NCBI GenBank assembly: GCA_963855995.1
Contig: OY979724.1
Span: 1,372,858-1,436,857, forward strand
DNA: 64,000 nucleotides
Direction of reading: 5' to 3'
From: Muricea muricata
Taxonomy: Eukaryota; Cnidaria; Anthozoa; Malacalcyonacea; Plexauridae
Part shown: positions 1 to 11,082 of the stretch, one piece after another
Layout: every line of letters starts with the position of its first letter
How positions within the stretch are numbered: the stretch's first letter is position 1
Notes under the pieces: model-generated
What the model was told of the DNA's origin: nothing
The model's database searches: none
Seen by the model: only the letters and a program-made list of their open reading frames with translations
Made by a program: the position numbers and the translations under genes

Positions 1-116
1 ACTTGTTCATATCGTTTTTGGAGCAATCCTAGTTTTATTTCAAGGTAATATGCCATATTTTGTATCAGAAATTGTAGTAGAGTGTTGAGATGGTAAATAT
101 GTTGTTTACTATTGTC

Positions 117-322
117 CCCTTTGCCAGTGGCATAGTTAAGGGGGGAGGGCAAAGGGGGGAGGGCAAAGGGGGGTGACCGCCCCCCCCAAGTGTGTTCAAG
201 ACCATTCGAAAAGTCTAAATCCATGTAGAAGTTCGGGGGGGTGGACCCCCTAGAATGCCTTTTCTGCTCGCTACTTGCCCCCCCCCCAAAACAATGACCC
301 TTGCTACGCCACTGCCCTTTGC
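117..322. mobile_element. hAT-like MITE with 8-bp target duplication
   Basis: Terminal inverted repeats start CAGTGGCATAG at 125 and end CTACGCCACTG at 314. The element is flanked by an exact 8-bp direct repeat CCCTTTGC (117-124 and 315-322). An 8-bp duplication with a CAGTGGCGTAGC-type terminus is typical of hAT non-autonomous elements. The interior is G-rich and C-rich tracts with no credible coding region. Confidence 0.75.
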
Positions 323-571
323 GAAACGAAATTCAGAAAATGTCTGGTCAAACTATCATTTGCTCATGAGCTTGTCTTATATCTTGACATTGCTTGTAGA
401 TCTACAGTGCATTGAAAGTTCCATGAATGCTTATCCAGCTGAACAGTGATGAGAAAGAGAATACACTGATGAAAAGTGCGCAAAAGGTCTTAGTATTTTC
501 ATGTTTTATGTTGAATTGAAGTGCTTCCAAAATTGTTTGGGTGCAAATTCTCCTGTCACGCATGTGACATT

Positions 572-820
572 AGGGACTGGTCATAAAGTATTGGGGGGCT
601 GTAGAAATTGAGGGGTAGGTCATGAATTTTTCAAGTCACAAATAGGGGTGAGTCATGAAAATTTTATGGATAACACGGGGTGGGTCATTATAATTTCCAG
701 TGCCAAATAGGGGGTGGGTCATGTATATTTGTAGGAAAATCAGGGGTGGGCCACACAAAATAATCCTTTTAATAATTAAATTCTTATAGCCCCTCCCCCT
801 ATAGTTTATGACTAGTCCCT
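572..820. mobile_element. MITE with internal GGGGTGGGTCAT tandem units
   Basis: Ends AGGGACTGGTCATAAA (572) and TTTATGACTAGTCCCT (820) are inverted copies. The interior holds about four diverged units of roughly 40 bp, each carrying a GGGTGGGTCAT or GGGTGAGTCAT core followed by AT-rich sequence. It abuts the next MITE directly. No target-site duplication was identified. Confidence 0.55.
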
Positions 821-967
821 CAGAGAGGTTCAAATTTGACTTTCACTACCACTACCTTAATCAATCTTTCAGCCAATCACATAAGCTTGGTCTACCCAAC
901 TGACCAATCAGATTACTTAAAAATAAGGTAGCAGTAGTGGTAGTGGAAGTCAAATTTGGACCTCTCT
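821..967. mobile_element. Short MITE with about 40-bp terminal inverted repeats
   Basis: The left end AGAGAGGTTCAAATTTGACT and the right end AGTCAAATTTGGACCTCTCT are inverted copies. The match extends inward through a CACTACCACTACCTTA / TAAGGTAGCAGTAGTGG segment. About 145 bp in total and non-coding. Confidence 0.7.
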
Positions 968-1349
968 ATTGCTTTTTATGTAATGTTTAGAAACACCATG
1001 AAGACCAATGGAATTGCCATACCAAATATGTGTGACGAGAGATTCATTCACTTATAATTTTTACAATTACGGGCTGATTACATGGAGAGTTTCAGCCCAC
1101 GTAACTGATCTGAAATTGTTTTAAAATTCCAATTCAAACCCGGGCTGAGATTCTGCCCAAGCCGAGACACTAAAGTCTGAAAATGGAGCTATTTTGCCTT
1201 ATTATGCCATCTAAATTTGTCATGTATTATGTCATCATTGCACTTGTGTTAGATTGACTGTTGTGTTTTGAAAACAAAAGGAAGAAATAAAACACGAACA
1301 CACAGTTAAACGATGTGTTAGCAATAATTTCAGCCCGGGCTCAACCATC
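968..1349. other. Non-coding stretch, nothing recognised
   Basis: AT-rich sequence with several CAGCCCGGGC-like words but no open reading frame, RNA gene or clear repeat boundary that I can support. Confidence 0.5.
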
Positions 1350-2451
1350 ACCCCCCCCCCCCCCGCAGCTAATGACTGCATGCACCACCACCACCACGTC
1401 GACTGCCACCCAATCCTAAAATTAAAGAATTGAAATTTCAGTAAAGTATATGTTTTAAATGTAATTTATTTACATATTCTAGGTCAAGCATTACCAGAAA
1501 GAGGTCGAATGTAAAAAAATCAAAGGTCATATATAAAAACAGGTAAGAATTCTCCCAGATTGACAATCTTGCCAAGATCCCAGTAAGATCTTGCCAAGAT
1601 CTTAGCCAAGATCCTGTCATGATCTTGCCAAGATCTTGACATAAATCCTGCAAGATCATGGAAAGATCTTACAGGATCTTGCAAGATCTTTCCAAGTTCT
1701 TACAGGATTTTACCAAGATCCTGCAAGATCTTGCCATGATCTCGCAAGATCTTACCAAAAATCCTGCAAGATCTTGCCATGATCCCACAAGATCTTATTA
1801 AAAATCCTCCAAGATCTTACCAAGATCCTGCAAGATCTTGTCATGATCCCACAAGATCTTATTAAAAATCCTGGAAGATCTTACCATGATCCCACAAGAT
1901 CTTACCATGATCCCACAAGATCTTATTAAAAATCCTGCAAGATCTTACCAAGATCCTGCAAGATCTTGTCATGATCCTGCATAGTCTTACCAAAAATCCT
2001 GCTAGATCCTGCCATGATCCTGCAAGATCTTATCAAGAATCTTACATGATCTTACCAAGATCCCACATGATCTTACCAATAATCCTGAAAGATCTTGCCA
2101 TGATTTTGCAAGATAATACTATAATCTTGACATAAATCATGTAAAATCATGGAAAGATCTTGTGGTTTGTTTTTAAGATCAGAAAATGAAATAGCTTTTA
2201 GAATTATTCAGGCAAGCCAGAATTCCCTGATACCTATCAAAACGTACTCACGAGACAAAATACCACAGCATATATGTGCTCTACATTAAATTTAATTAAA
2301 TTTATCAACAAATTCATGTATCGCACCATTATAGTCTAGTGCTAAATGTCTTAATACAAGTATGAGTGTTGAAGAAAACAAAGTGCATATGATGGGAATA
2401 TAGAATCAAAGATATTTCCTGCGCTATGATTCATATCATTGTGTCTTTAAA
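1350..2451. repeat. 1.1-kb direct duplication, copy 1
   Basis: Begins with a poly-C run and GCAGCTAATGACTGCATGCA, then an AT-rich stretch, then a GATCTTGCCAAGATCC minisatellite (about 1565-2160), then a unique tail ending TTGTGTCTTTAA. The whole unit recurs in the same orientation 1,236 bp downstream (2582-3688) with only scattered substitutions. The array portions differ in unit composition yet keep nearly the same total length. A diverged relative of the first 150 bp lies in both palindrome arms (about 15140-15290 and 32680-32830). Confidence 0.85.
1565..2160. repeat. GATCTTGCCAAGATCC minisatellite, array 1
   Basis: About 25 imperfect units of roughly 22-27 bp built from GATCTTGC, CAAGATCC and AAAAATCCTGC. 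Because GATCTTGCCAAGATC is its own reverse complement apart from one base, neighbouring units can pair as hairpins on either strand. Confidence 0.85.
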
Positions 2452-2581
2452 GTGATTACATCTCGTCAGCTTAGATCTGCAAATTGCTAAGTTGATTTTC
2501 TCTAGAGAGCAACAACAAACGTTAGTGTCTGAACTACTTTAAATGTAAATTTGATTACCAAAGCTAAAATAATGACAAGTG

Positions 2582-3688
2582 CCCCCCCCCCCCCCCCCCC
2601 GCAGCTAATGACTGCATGCACCATCACCACCACGTCGACTGCCACCCAATCCTAAAATTAAAGAATTAAAATTTCAGTAAAGTATATGTTTTAAATGTAA
2701 TTTATTTACATATTTTAGGTCAAGCATTACCAGAAAGAGGTCGAATGTAAAAAAATCAAAGGTCATATATAAAAACAGGTAAGAATTCTCCCAGGTTGAC
2801 AATCTTGCCAAGATCCCAGTAAGATCTTGCCAAGATCTTAGCCAAGATCCTGTCATGATCTTGCCAAGATCTTGACATAAATCCTGCAAGATCATGGAAA
2901 GATCTTACAGGATCTTGCAAGATCTTTCCAAGTTCTTACAGGATTTTACCAAGATCCTGCAAGATCTTGCCATGATCCCGCAAGATCTTACCAAAAATCC
3001 TGCAAGGTCTTGCCATGATCCCACAAGATCTTATTAAAAATCCTGCAAGATCTTACCAAGATCCTGCAAGATCTTGTCATGATCCCACAAGATCTTATTA
3101 AGAATCCTGCAAGATCTTAACAAGATCCTGCAAGATCTAGCTATGATCTTACAAGATCTTATTAAGAATCCTGCAAGATCTTACCAAGATCCTGCAAGAT
3201 CTTGTCATGATCCTGCATAGTCTTACCAAAAATCCTGCTAGATCCTGCCATGATCCTGCAAGATCTTATCAAGAATCTTACATGATCTTACCAAGATCCC
3301 ACATGATCTTACCAATAATCCTGAAAGATCTTGCCATGATTTTGCAAGATAATACTATAATCTTGACATAAATCATGTAAAATCATGGAAAGATCTTGTG
3401 GTTTCTTTTTAAGATCAGAAAATGAAATAGCTTTTAGAATTATTCAGGCAAGCCAGAATTCCCTGATACCTATCAAAACGTACTCACGAGACAAAATACC
3501 ACAGCATATATGTGCTCTACATTAAATTTAATTAAATTTATCAACAAATTCATATATCGCACCATTATAGTCTAGTGCTAAATGTCTTAATACAAGTATG
3601 AGTGTTGAAGAAAACAAAGTGCATATGATGCGAATATAGAATCAAAGATATTTCCTGCGCTATGATTCATATCATTGTGTCTTTAAAA
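2582..3688. repeat. 1.1-kb direct duplication, copy 2
   Basis: Second copy of the unit at 1350-2451 in the same orientation, starting with a 19-base poly-C tract and ending CTTTAA before diverging sequence. The internal array (about 2800-3400) has a different order of variant units from copy 1, so it has evolved by unit shuffling since duplication. Confidence 0.85.
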
Positions 3689-5040
3689 AAGCAAACGAGA
3701 AATATCTTGTCTCGCCTTGATTTTGTTTTTGAGGTAACTTTCATTTGGGTATCATTCGGATTCCTGAAGCTTTATTCATGAACTTTGTTTAACATCTATT
3801 GCGGTTTCGTGATTGGATGCTTTGGATTGTCTTCTTATATCCCAGCACTTTTGGTTACAAGCATCAGCAATGACTTGATGTGTCTTCTGCACTCGTTCTT
3901 CACCATACTTGGCGTTGAGGACATCTACATCATGGTAGAAATTACTGCAATTTTAGTTATAGATATATACTAGGCTTTCCTTTTGGTAAATTAATTCCCC
4001 CCTACAATTAATTAATTCACATACCATATTTCATAATTGCTAAAATGTATGTTTACGCATTTTCTAATCAACAGTGACAGAATAATTTGTGCAAAATATT
4101 TCACATATGCTCAGACTAATAAAATGGAATAGCCCGCGTCATATATTTTCTTACTGATAGATAGACATTATATTAATACAAAACTTCATTAAAAAATGCA
4201 GTTCAGCTTAAGAAGACACACTAACCTTCAATACTTTTGTTTTGAATCGTTCGGCAAGTCATCTTATAATACTCAATTTCTTTCTGTGACTGATAACATG
4301 CACATATGATACGCACGATATTCATATTCTTTCTGATGCATGCACAGTTGCGCATGATATGATATATTGGTTTAAATACACGCAAAAATTATATCACTAC
4401 CGTATAGCTCTGTTTTTAAAAAAATTATGGATTGTATTCGGAGTTTTTTTCATATATAGCCATAGGTATCGTGTTTTTGTGTTGCCAATAGCTAGCTTGT
4501 ACAATAAAAACACTCTAGATTTTTCATACTTGACATACTGTATACACTCTAACTTTATTCAAGCTTCCGTAAACTTTCCTTATACAATGCAAATAACGGT
4601 GCATGGAAATTATTCGTGAGTAAAATATATCACAAATTCAATAACGAATGGCATTAAAACTTGTAAAATAAGCTGCCATGTAAGGTCTCGAATTTAATCT
4701 CATATGATTAAGTCCGCTAAAGATTTTCCATTATTTTTCAAGGTCTCAACGAAGTTTTCGCTTTGTTTCGGGACGCTTGCATAATGTTTAGTCACGATGG
4801 ACCCCATTCCGCTAAAATCGTGATTTTTTTAAAAGCAACTTGCCCACCTACCGATTTGCGTGTATTTTAACGGCAGTCTCATTTAAAATTGATGCGTCAG
4901 TCTAAATTTAGTTTATTAGAGTCACGAAAATCTTTCGCTCTTCAAATTGCTCTTCAAGGTTGTATTCAGAATATATTCGGCCCAAAGGGAATCAAATTTG
5001 TAAGTTCCTTGTAAGTTTGTGTTTATAACTGAGAAGCGTG
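3689..5040. other. AT-rich non-coding stretch
   Basis: The only reading frames are short (the longest about 86 codons at 4359-4619) and show no recognisable protein family, codon pattern or splice context. I see no repeat structure within it. Confidence 0.5.
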
Positions 5041-5044
5041 GAGA

Positions 5045-5850
5045 AGTGAATGGAAGATCATGATTCGATCTTGCAATATCATGGCAAGATTGTTGTAAGA
5101 TTATCCTGGGATCTTGGCAAAATCGTGATGGGATCTTGATGAGATTATAACAGGATCTTGGCAAGATTAGGTTAAATCTTGAAAATATTGTATGTTGGGA
5201 TCTTGGTGAAATTATGTTGAGATCTTGGCAAGATTATACTAGGATCTTGGCAAGATTTTAATAGAATCTTCACAAGATTATGATGGGATCTTGGGAAGAC
5301 CGCGATGAGATCTTTATACGATCATAATAGGATCTTGGCAAGATTATGTTGGGAACTTGGCAAGATTATGTTGGGATCTTGGCAAGATTATGATGGGATC
5401 TTGCGAAGATTATAATTGGATCTTGATAAGATTATGATGGGATCTTGGCAAGATTCAAATGGGATCTTGGCAAGATTACAATGGGATCTTGGCAAGATTA
5501 CAATGGGATCTTGATAAGATTATAATAAGATCTTGGCAAGATTACGGTGGGATCTTGACAGATTACAATGGGATCTTGGCAAGATTACAATGGTATCTTG
5601 GCAAGATTACAATGGGATCTTGACAAGATTACAATAAGATCTTGGCAAGATTTTCCAAGATCATAGCAAGAAAATGACCAGATTATCTTTTTTCAATCTT
5701 GCCAAGAACTTGGCAAGTATTTTGAAAAAATCTTGCCAAGATTCAAAATCTTAGCAAGATCTTGACAACATCTTGCCAAGATCTTGCCAAGATCAGCATG
5801 TTTGCAACATCTTGCCAAGATCTTGGCAAGATCTTGCCAAGATCTGATCC
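5045..5850. repeat. GATCTTGGCAAGATTA minisatellite, array 3
   Basis: Some 30 units of about 22 bp, consensus GGGATCTTGGCAAGATTAYR. Compared with the arrays at 1565-2160 and 2800-3400, this one presents the opposite strand of the same core. The last 150 bp changes to tight CTTGCCAAGAT repeats that are locally perfect palindromes. The flank after 5855 (to about 6110) is homologous to the palindrome-arm sequence at about 15285-15545. Confidence 0.85.
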
Positions 5851-6182
5851 TGAACCTGGGCTATTTAAATTCACTTGCAAAATGTACAAAATTAATTTGC
5901 ATTTTTTGGTTGATGATCATAATAGGCCAATTTAGTTGATGTTGAGGCTTACTCTTAGCTGCTTTCTTAGAAGTGACTGTAGATTTTAGTTTTTTAGCAT
6001 ACTTCCAAAAAAATTAATTCTAAGCCAAACCCCGTGCAACTTACACTGTTACACACAGGGCAGACCCTTGGCGCAGATACATTTAGCTTATAAATTACGT
6101 TATAAACAAAAAAGTTAAATAAAAGGGGAATTAACTCAACTAACGTTGTTCTTTTATTAAGACTTGTCTATGGCAATTTAAA

Positions 6183-6540
6183 GGGGTACTGCGTCAGGCT
6201 ACTTTTACCAAAAATATTCAGTGTTCAAAAAACTGAAGTGAAATCTATTTCAATTTATTTTGCAACAATGTATGGGTAGTATTAATCAGATTAAGCTCCA
6301 CAAACAATTAGGCAATATTCTATCAAAATTTGACAAAACGTGTAAAGGTTGTTTGCCAACAACTTTTCAAGATGTCAAATACAATCCAACTCAGTCCTCG
6401 ATCAATCATGACCATCCGCACTCCTGTACTAACTTTTTGCATTTGTTATTGATTTATTTTGTGTTTACAGTCATTATTTGTGAGTTTTATGCAAAATTCG
6501 CAGGTGTGCGAATTACTTAAAATGGCCTGACACCGTCTCT
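6183..6540. mobile_element. Possible MITE (TIR around CTGCGTCAGGC)
   Basis: Left GGGTACTGCGTCAGGCTA and right TGGCCTGACACCGTCTC are imperfect inverted copies. The sequence on both sides continues a repeat family also present in the palindrome arms, so this 350-bp piece looks inserted. The boundaries are approximate and no target duplication was confirmed. Confidence 0.35.
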
Positions 6541-6811
6541 TCAAATCCCTAAATGTAGTTTACAATAAATGTTTATAATGTCCCTATAGTTAGTATAGTT
6601 ACTCTATATAGTTCAAATTTAACCAAAACGCCTTCATTTGCATGCTACCAATGTGAAACAAAAGAAATAAAGCTTTTGAGCTCGTAAACCCAGTGGATCA
6701 ATATATGTACTCTACTTCCTTGAATTTTGAACCAACTGGCTGCAATATATCGAATGATGTCGTTAGCCTCAGTGATTATCTATTCAGTAATTACTTGCCC
6801 TCTCTGGTACC

Positions 6812-7480
6812 TATTAACATAACAGTTCTTTGCTTATCTTGTTTCTTGTAAACAGTTTTTCAAAGGATGCCAAGTAAAAAATGCAACCAATGACAGAACA
6901 AGATGGGCAAGAATTGATTACGGCCAAAGAAGCGAATAACTGGCCGTGTCTATTAGAAATGCCAAGATTCAAATACTGTAACAATGTATACGGTTTGTAG
7001 AAGTCACTTAGGAACAAATTTTCGTTCAGTTTCCAATGTAATATTTTGAAATATTTTGTAACTTGACTGGATATGAGTGAGCTTGTTACCTACTGGACCG
7101 GCGTGATGTTCTGTGAAGAGAGAATGCCAACCAGATGAAACCATAAACAGCATGATAAAACGAAACCAAGCCAAAGCCACGACGATCCAAACATAGAGTA
7201 AAAGTAAGTTTGTTCATTTTAAATTTTCTGCGGCGTTTTGTTATTTCAGGCACATACCTTATTACTAAGATTTACCAAAAAAAAATGCCCCTGGAGGGGA
7301 CCTAATTAGAGTGGACCTAATTAGGTTTCCAGGTTCAATTCCTGGAGACAAAGTATAGATGTGCGCTAACTAATCTACACTAACTATATTTAGTATAGTT
7401 AGTAGAGGTAAGTACACTAAATTTATATTTGGTACTTGGTACTTACCTGTACTTAGAATAGTTTACTAGTACACTAACTA
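6812..7480 (+). repeat. Outer inverted-repeat arm, left (diverged)
   Basis: Matches the reverse complement of 39390-40212 in the same order of landmarks: TTTGCTTATCTTG, the AACAAGATGGG block, GATGAAACCATAAACAGCATGAT, the ATTACTAAG block, then a GCCCCTGGAGGGGACCTAAT segment and a T-arm-like hairpin at about 7331-7353. Identity looks roughly 80-90% by eye, and the left copy lacks about 200 bp. A shorter version of the first half recurs in each inner arm (19387-19870 and 28100-28575). Confidence 0.7.
7331..7353 (+). other. tRNA T-arm-like hairpin (B-box relic)
   Basis: CCAGG, loop TTCAATT, CCTGG forms a 5-bp stem with a 7-base loop containing a GGTTCAATTCC B-box. I cannot fold a convincing acceptor or D arm around it, so it is probably a tRNA-derived piece of a repeat rather than a gene. 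The mirror copy is near 39520-39540. Confidence 0.4.
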
Positions 7481-8720
7481 TAGGTAGTAGAGGTAAGTAT
7501 ACTAAATTCATATTTAATACTTCGTACTTACAATAATGGTAAGGGTGCTTCTTTGTAGGAGCTCTATCTATATGACATGCGTTTGTACAAGGTAGCTGTA
7601 GTCTACTATAGTTAGTATATTAAAGTTACCTTAGACCCTTAGTTGACTAACGTAACTCTAGTCTACTATTAAGGTAGACTAGAGTTACTTTGTTAACAAA
7701 GTTAGAGTCACAGTAAACTCTACCTTAGTTGACTAAGGTAACTCTAGTCTACCTTAGTGGTAGACTAGAGTTACGTTAGTTAACTAAGGTAAAGTTTACT
7801 GTGACTCTAACTTTGTTAACAAAGTAACTCTAGTCTACCTTAATAGTAAACTAGAGTTACGTTAGTCAACTAAGGTAGAGTCACGGTAAACTTTACCTTA
7901 GTTAACTAACGTAACTCTTGTCTACCACTAAGGTAGACTAGAGTTACCTTAGTCAACTAAGGTAACTCTAGTATACTAACAATAGTAGATTAGAGTTACC
8001 TTCTGAGCATGTCAGATAGACTTACCTACCTAACAGTAACCGTAATAACTAACGAACAGTGAGAGCTATAAATTTATGAAATTCTATGGGGTGGTAAGGG
8101 TGGCGGGGTGGTTAGTGGGATTAGTTTGAACTGTAAGCACCAATCACTAACAGTTCTAATTACCTTTACTAAATTCATATTTAGTAATTGGTACTTGGCT
8201 TACCTTAGACCCTTAGTTGACTAACGTAACTCTAGTCTACTATTAAGGTAGACTAGAGTTACTTTGATGACAAGTTAGAGTCACAGTAAACTCTACCTTA
8301 GTAGACTAAGGTAACTCTAGTCTACCACTAAGGTAGACTAGAGTTACTTTGATGACAAGTTAGAGTCACAGTAAACTCTACCTTAGTTGACTAAGGTAAC
8401 TCTAGTCTCACTGTTCGTTAGTTATTACGGTTACTGTTAGGTAGGTAAGTCTATCTGACATGCGTACAAGGTACCTCTAGTCTACTATAGTTAATATACT
8501 AGAGTTACCTTGGTTAACTAAAGTAACTCTAGTCTACCTAATAGTAGACTAGAGTTACGTTAGTTAACCAAGGTAGAAGAGTTAGAGGTAACTCTACCTT
8601 TGTTAACTAACGTAACTCTAATCTAGTACTAAGGTAGACTAAAGTTACCTTAGTTTACTAAGGTAAACTCTAGTAAACTAACTATAATAGACTAGAGGTA
8701 CCTTGAGCGCATGTCATATA
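7480..8720. repeat. Palindromic minisatellite (TAGACTAGAGTTACCTTAGT)
   Basis: Dozens of copies of TAGACTAGAGTTAC and its reverse complement GTAACTCTAGTCTA alternate, joined by TTAACTAAGGTA-type linkers. Adjacent units are inverted relative to one another, so the region is a chain of potential stem-loops of 30-150 bp. A roughly 200-bp block, including the GTCAGATAGACTTACCTACC segment, recurs inverted at about 8410-8470. Confidence 0.85.
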
Positions 8721-9222
8721 TAGGTACCCAATATTCTGTGCTAATGCTAACCGTAACAAGTGAATAACAGTGAAAACTATAATGTTGTGAAATACTATGG
8801 GGTGGTAAGGGGCACCCTTACAATTATTACTCCGCCTGCCGTAGGCGAGGCGGAGTTTTAAATTCGCCCCGTTTCTGTTTTTTTTTTTTTTTTTTATTTT
8901 TTTTCGGTGTCAGAAGTCGGTGCAGCGCTCATGGGTGATACCGCTGGCACAAACCGCGTGAGCCGAGCTAAACACGGCGTTTAAACTCAATTTCTAGCGA
9001 AATGTGTCAACAAAACACGCATTTAAACGTGCATGCTAGAACATCTAAACCGCAAGAAGGTTTTACGTGCAAAGATTCTCATGCAAAATGCTTTAAAACG
9101 ACAAATTCCAGCGATGTGTCGCGGTGAAGTTTTGAGAGCGTGTTTCCGTCATTTTCTGGTTTATTCCTACTTTTAAGGAAATTTAGAAATTTCTACACAA
9201 GAATCAAACGCAAATTCTACTG
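8721..9222. other. Non-coding flank of the left arm
   Basis: Holds a short CTCCGCCTGCC...GGCGAGGCGGAG inverted repeat near 8830-8855, a T-rich tract at about 8878-8905 and otherwise unremarkable sequence. A related GGCAGGCGGAGTGAACGCC segment occurs on the other side at about 39272-39300. No gene is visible. Confidence 0.45.
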
Positions 9223-9476
9223 AAATATCTACATACATACAAAATGAAGATCGGTGAAGGAACTTCGCAAAAATATTCATTTTTGTACTTTCGAACGGCG
9301 TTTTTCCTATGCTTTTGACTGAAAACACGACGAACGACACTTGCCAGAGCAATTTGCGTGGCGCGTGGAATGACGTGAGCACGGGGACACAAAAATTGAG
9401 GTTATTGAGTGCGAGTTCCCTATCTGTATATATCTGATCTGTGATACAGCTTCTTCTGAATCAGGAACAAGGAACT

Positions 9477-9998
9477 TGCTCGGAGCATAGACAATCAATA
9501 GAATGGACTGGAAACGCAAGCTAAAGTGTCAATGTTGCTGACGCGACATCCGTGATACGGCCTGATATGCTATACTTTGGAACCCTGTTACTTCACTTTA
9601 AATATACTTCAGGACTTTCTATTTACATATTTTAAACAAGAACGGCAATCTCTAAGGAACTATCGACTTTTAAAATTCTTTATGGACATAACAAAGCTAA
9701 AACCCAACGCTGAATGTTTGCATTCTTTTTGACTGCAGAAATGTCGCCATTGTTGTTGTTGAAAAAGGTTTACGGAAACATTAAATGGTGATTTTCCGCC
9801 TCGTTTATCTCTCTGAAAAGTTTTAAAAGCCGATAGTTCCATTCACATCTCTGTTCTTGTTTAAAATATGTAAATACGGAGTCCTGAAATGTATTTAAAG
9901 TGAAGTTACAGGGTTCCAAAGTAAAGCGTATCACGGATGTCGCGTAAACTTTAGCTTGCGTTTCCAGTCCATTCATTAGATTGTCTATGCTCGGAGCA
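9477..9998. mobile_element. 500-bp MITE with 11-bp TSD, left arm only
   Basis: The element spans 9488-9987 and begins TAGACAAT and ends ATTGTCTA. Long inverted ends of about 180-200 bp include GAATGGACTGGAAACGCAAG. It is bracketed by an exact 11-bp repeat TGCTCGGAGCA (9477-9487, 9988-9998). The right arm carries the uninterrupted single site near 38041-38051. Long TIRs with a 9-11-bp duplication are the habit of Mutator-like (MULE) elements, so I infer a non-autonomous MULE. Confidence 0.8.
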
Positions 9999-10651
9999 TG
10001 TCGACACAAAGTGGTAGTTTCGGCGTTCCTCGGAATTCGTCGGTTTCCGACGCTGCTCGAAGATGTTCCGAATACTATTTTTTCAAAATTTTTCTCTAGC
10101 TCGAAGATTTTGCTCCTTGAAAGTCCTCTAAATTTTCATGCATCCTAACTTTGTTTTAAGGTAATATGCTTTATTTTCTATCATTATTTGTAGCAAAGTA
10201 CTTAGATTGTGCATAGAGATCGATTTTTGAGAGATCAGACTGGAAATAAGTACAATTTTCGAGTATTGTAAGTTTGTGCTTTCCAAGCATGGCTATGGTC
10301 GCATGTAAGATTAAGGCTACCGTTTTCAGTTGAAGTTGGTTCGATAATAATACCATGAAATCCGCTATAGAAACTGAATGAGGTCTTGAATTGTTGAGAT
10401 TGTCGAAGAAAGTATGCTGAGACAGTTCTATGTATAGAGTTGGTTCTGGTTCAAATTTATTGAAAAAAGGCAATTTAATTTTAATTTTGTGAATTTCGAT
10501 TACAAAACATGCCTTGGACTGTCGACCAATTGATTTCGTCAGGCGATTACAGACTTGTGAGAGGAGGGGGGTAGCCTAATTACTAAAATGTAGTGAAAAA
10601 AGGACTTTCCATCTAATGGTGCGAGCAGGTTGGCGGGAACACTGGAGAATA

Positions 10652-11082
10652 AAGGTCCTGTCACAATGCAATTTTTCTTGCAACTTGAAATGCAATTCTA
10701 CTATTGGGAGATGTAAAATTGGCAAATGCAAGTTTCCATCACAGTTTGCTGGGGTTTTTTAACGTACCAAACATTTGTCACAAATTTACTTGAGAGTAGA
10801 TTTTCCCTGTAGCAAAAAAGATGGCAAATGTCGATTTTACCAGAGTGCATGGCAGTCTGAAATTGTTTAAAAAGGCAAATTAACGTCTTTTGAAGAACAG
10901 ACAGAAGACAATAGGTTATTTTCACACTTGTGTTAAAATTTCAATCCTGTAGCTTTGTTTCTTGTCATCTTTTCCCACGTATTCTTTCTTGATACCTGCA
11001 ATGCATTCTGGTAAAATCGACATGTCGCCATCTTTTTTGCTACGGTGAATGCAAGGAAAAGTGCACCGTGTGACAGGGCCTT
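10652..11082. mobile_element. MITE with AAGGYCCTGTCAC termini (left arm)
   Basis: Starts AAGGTCCTGTCACAATGC and ends GTGTGACAGGGCCTT. Inside are two inverted copies of a segment containing AAAAAGATGG and GTAAAATCGACAT. Mirror copy at about 36958-37388. The same termini occur at 46781-46992 and as a single end at 52447, so it is a dispersed family. Confidence 0.7.

Noticed and set aside
1565..2160. CRISPR-like array
   Set aside because: Units are contiguous and mutually similar with no unique spacers between them, so it is a minisatellite; the host is also eukaryotic.
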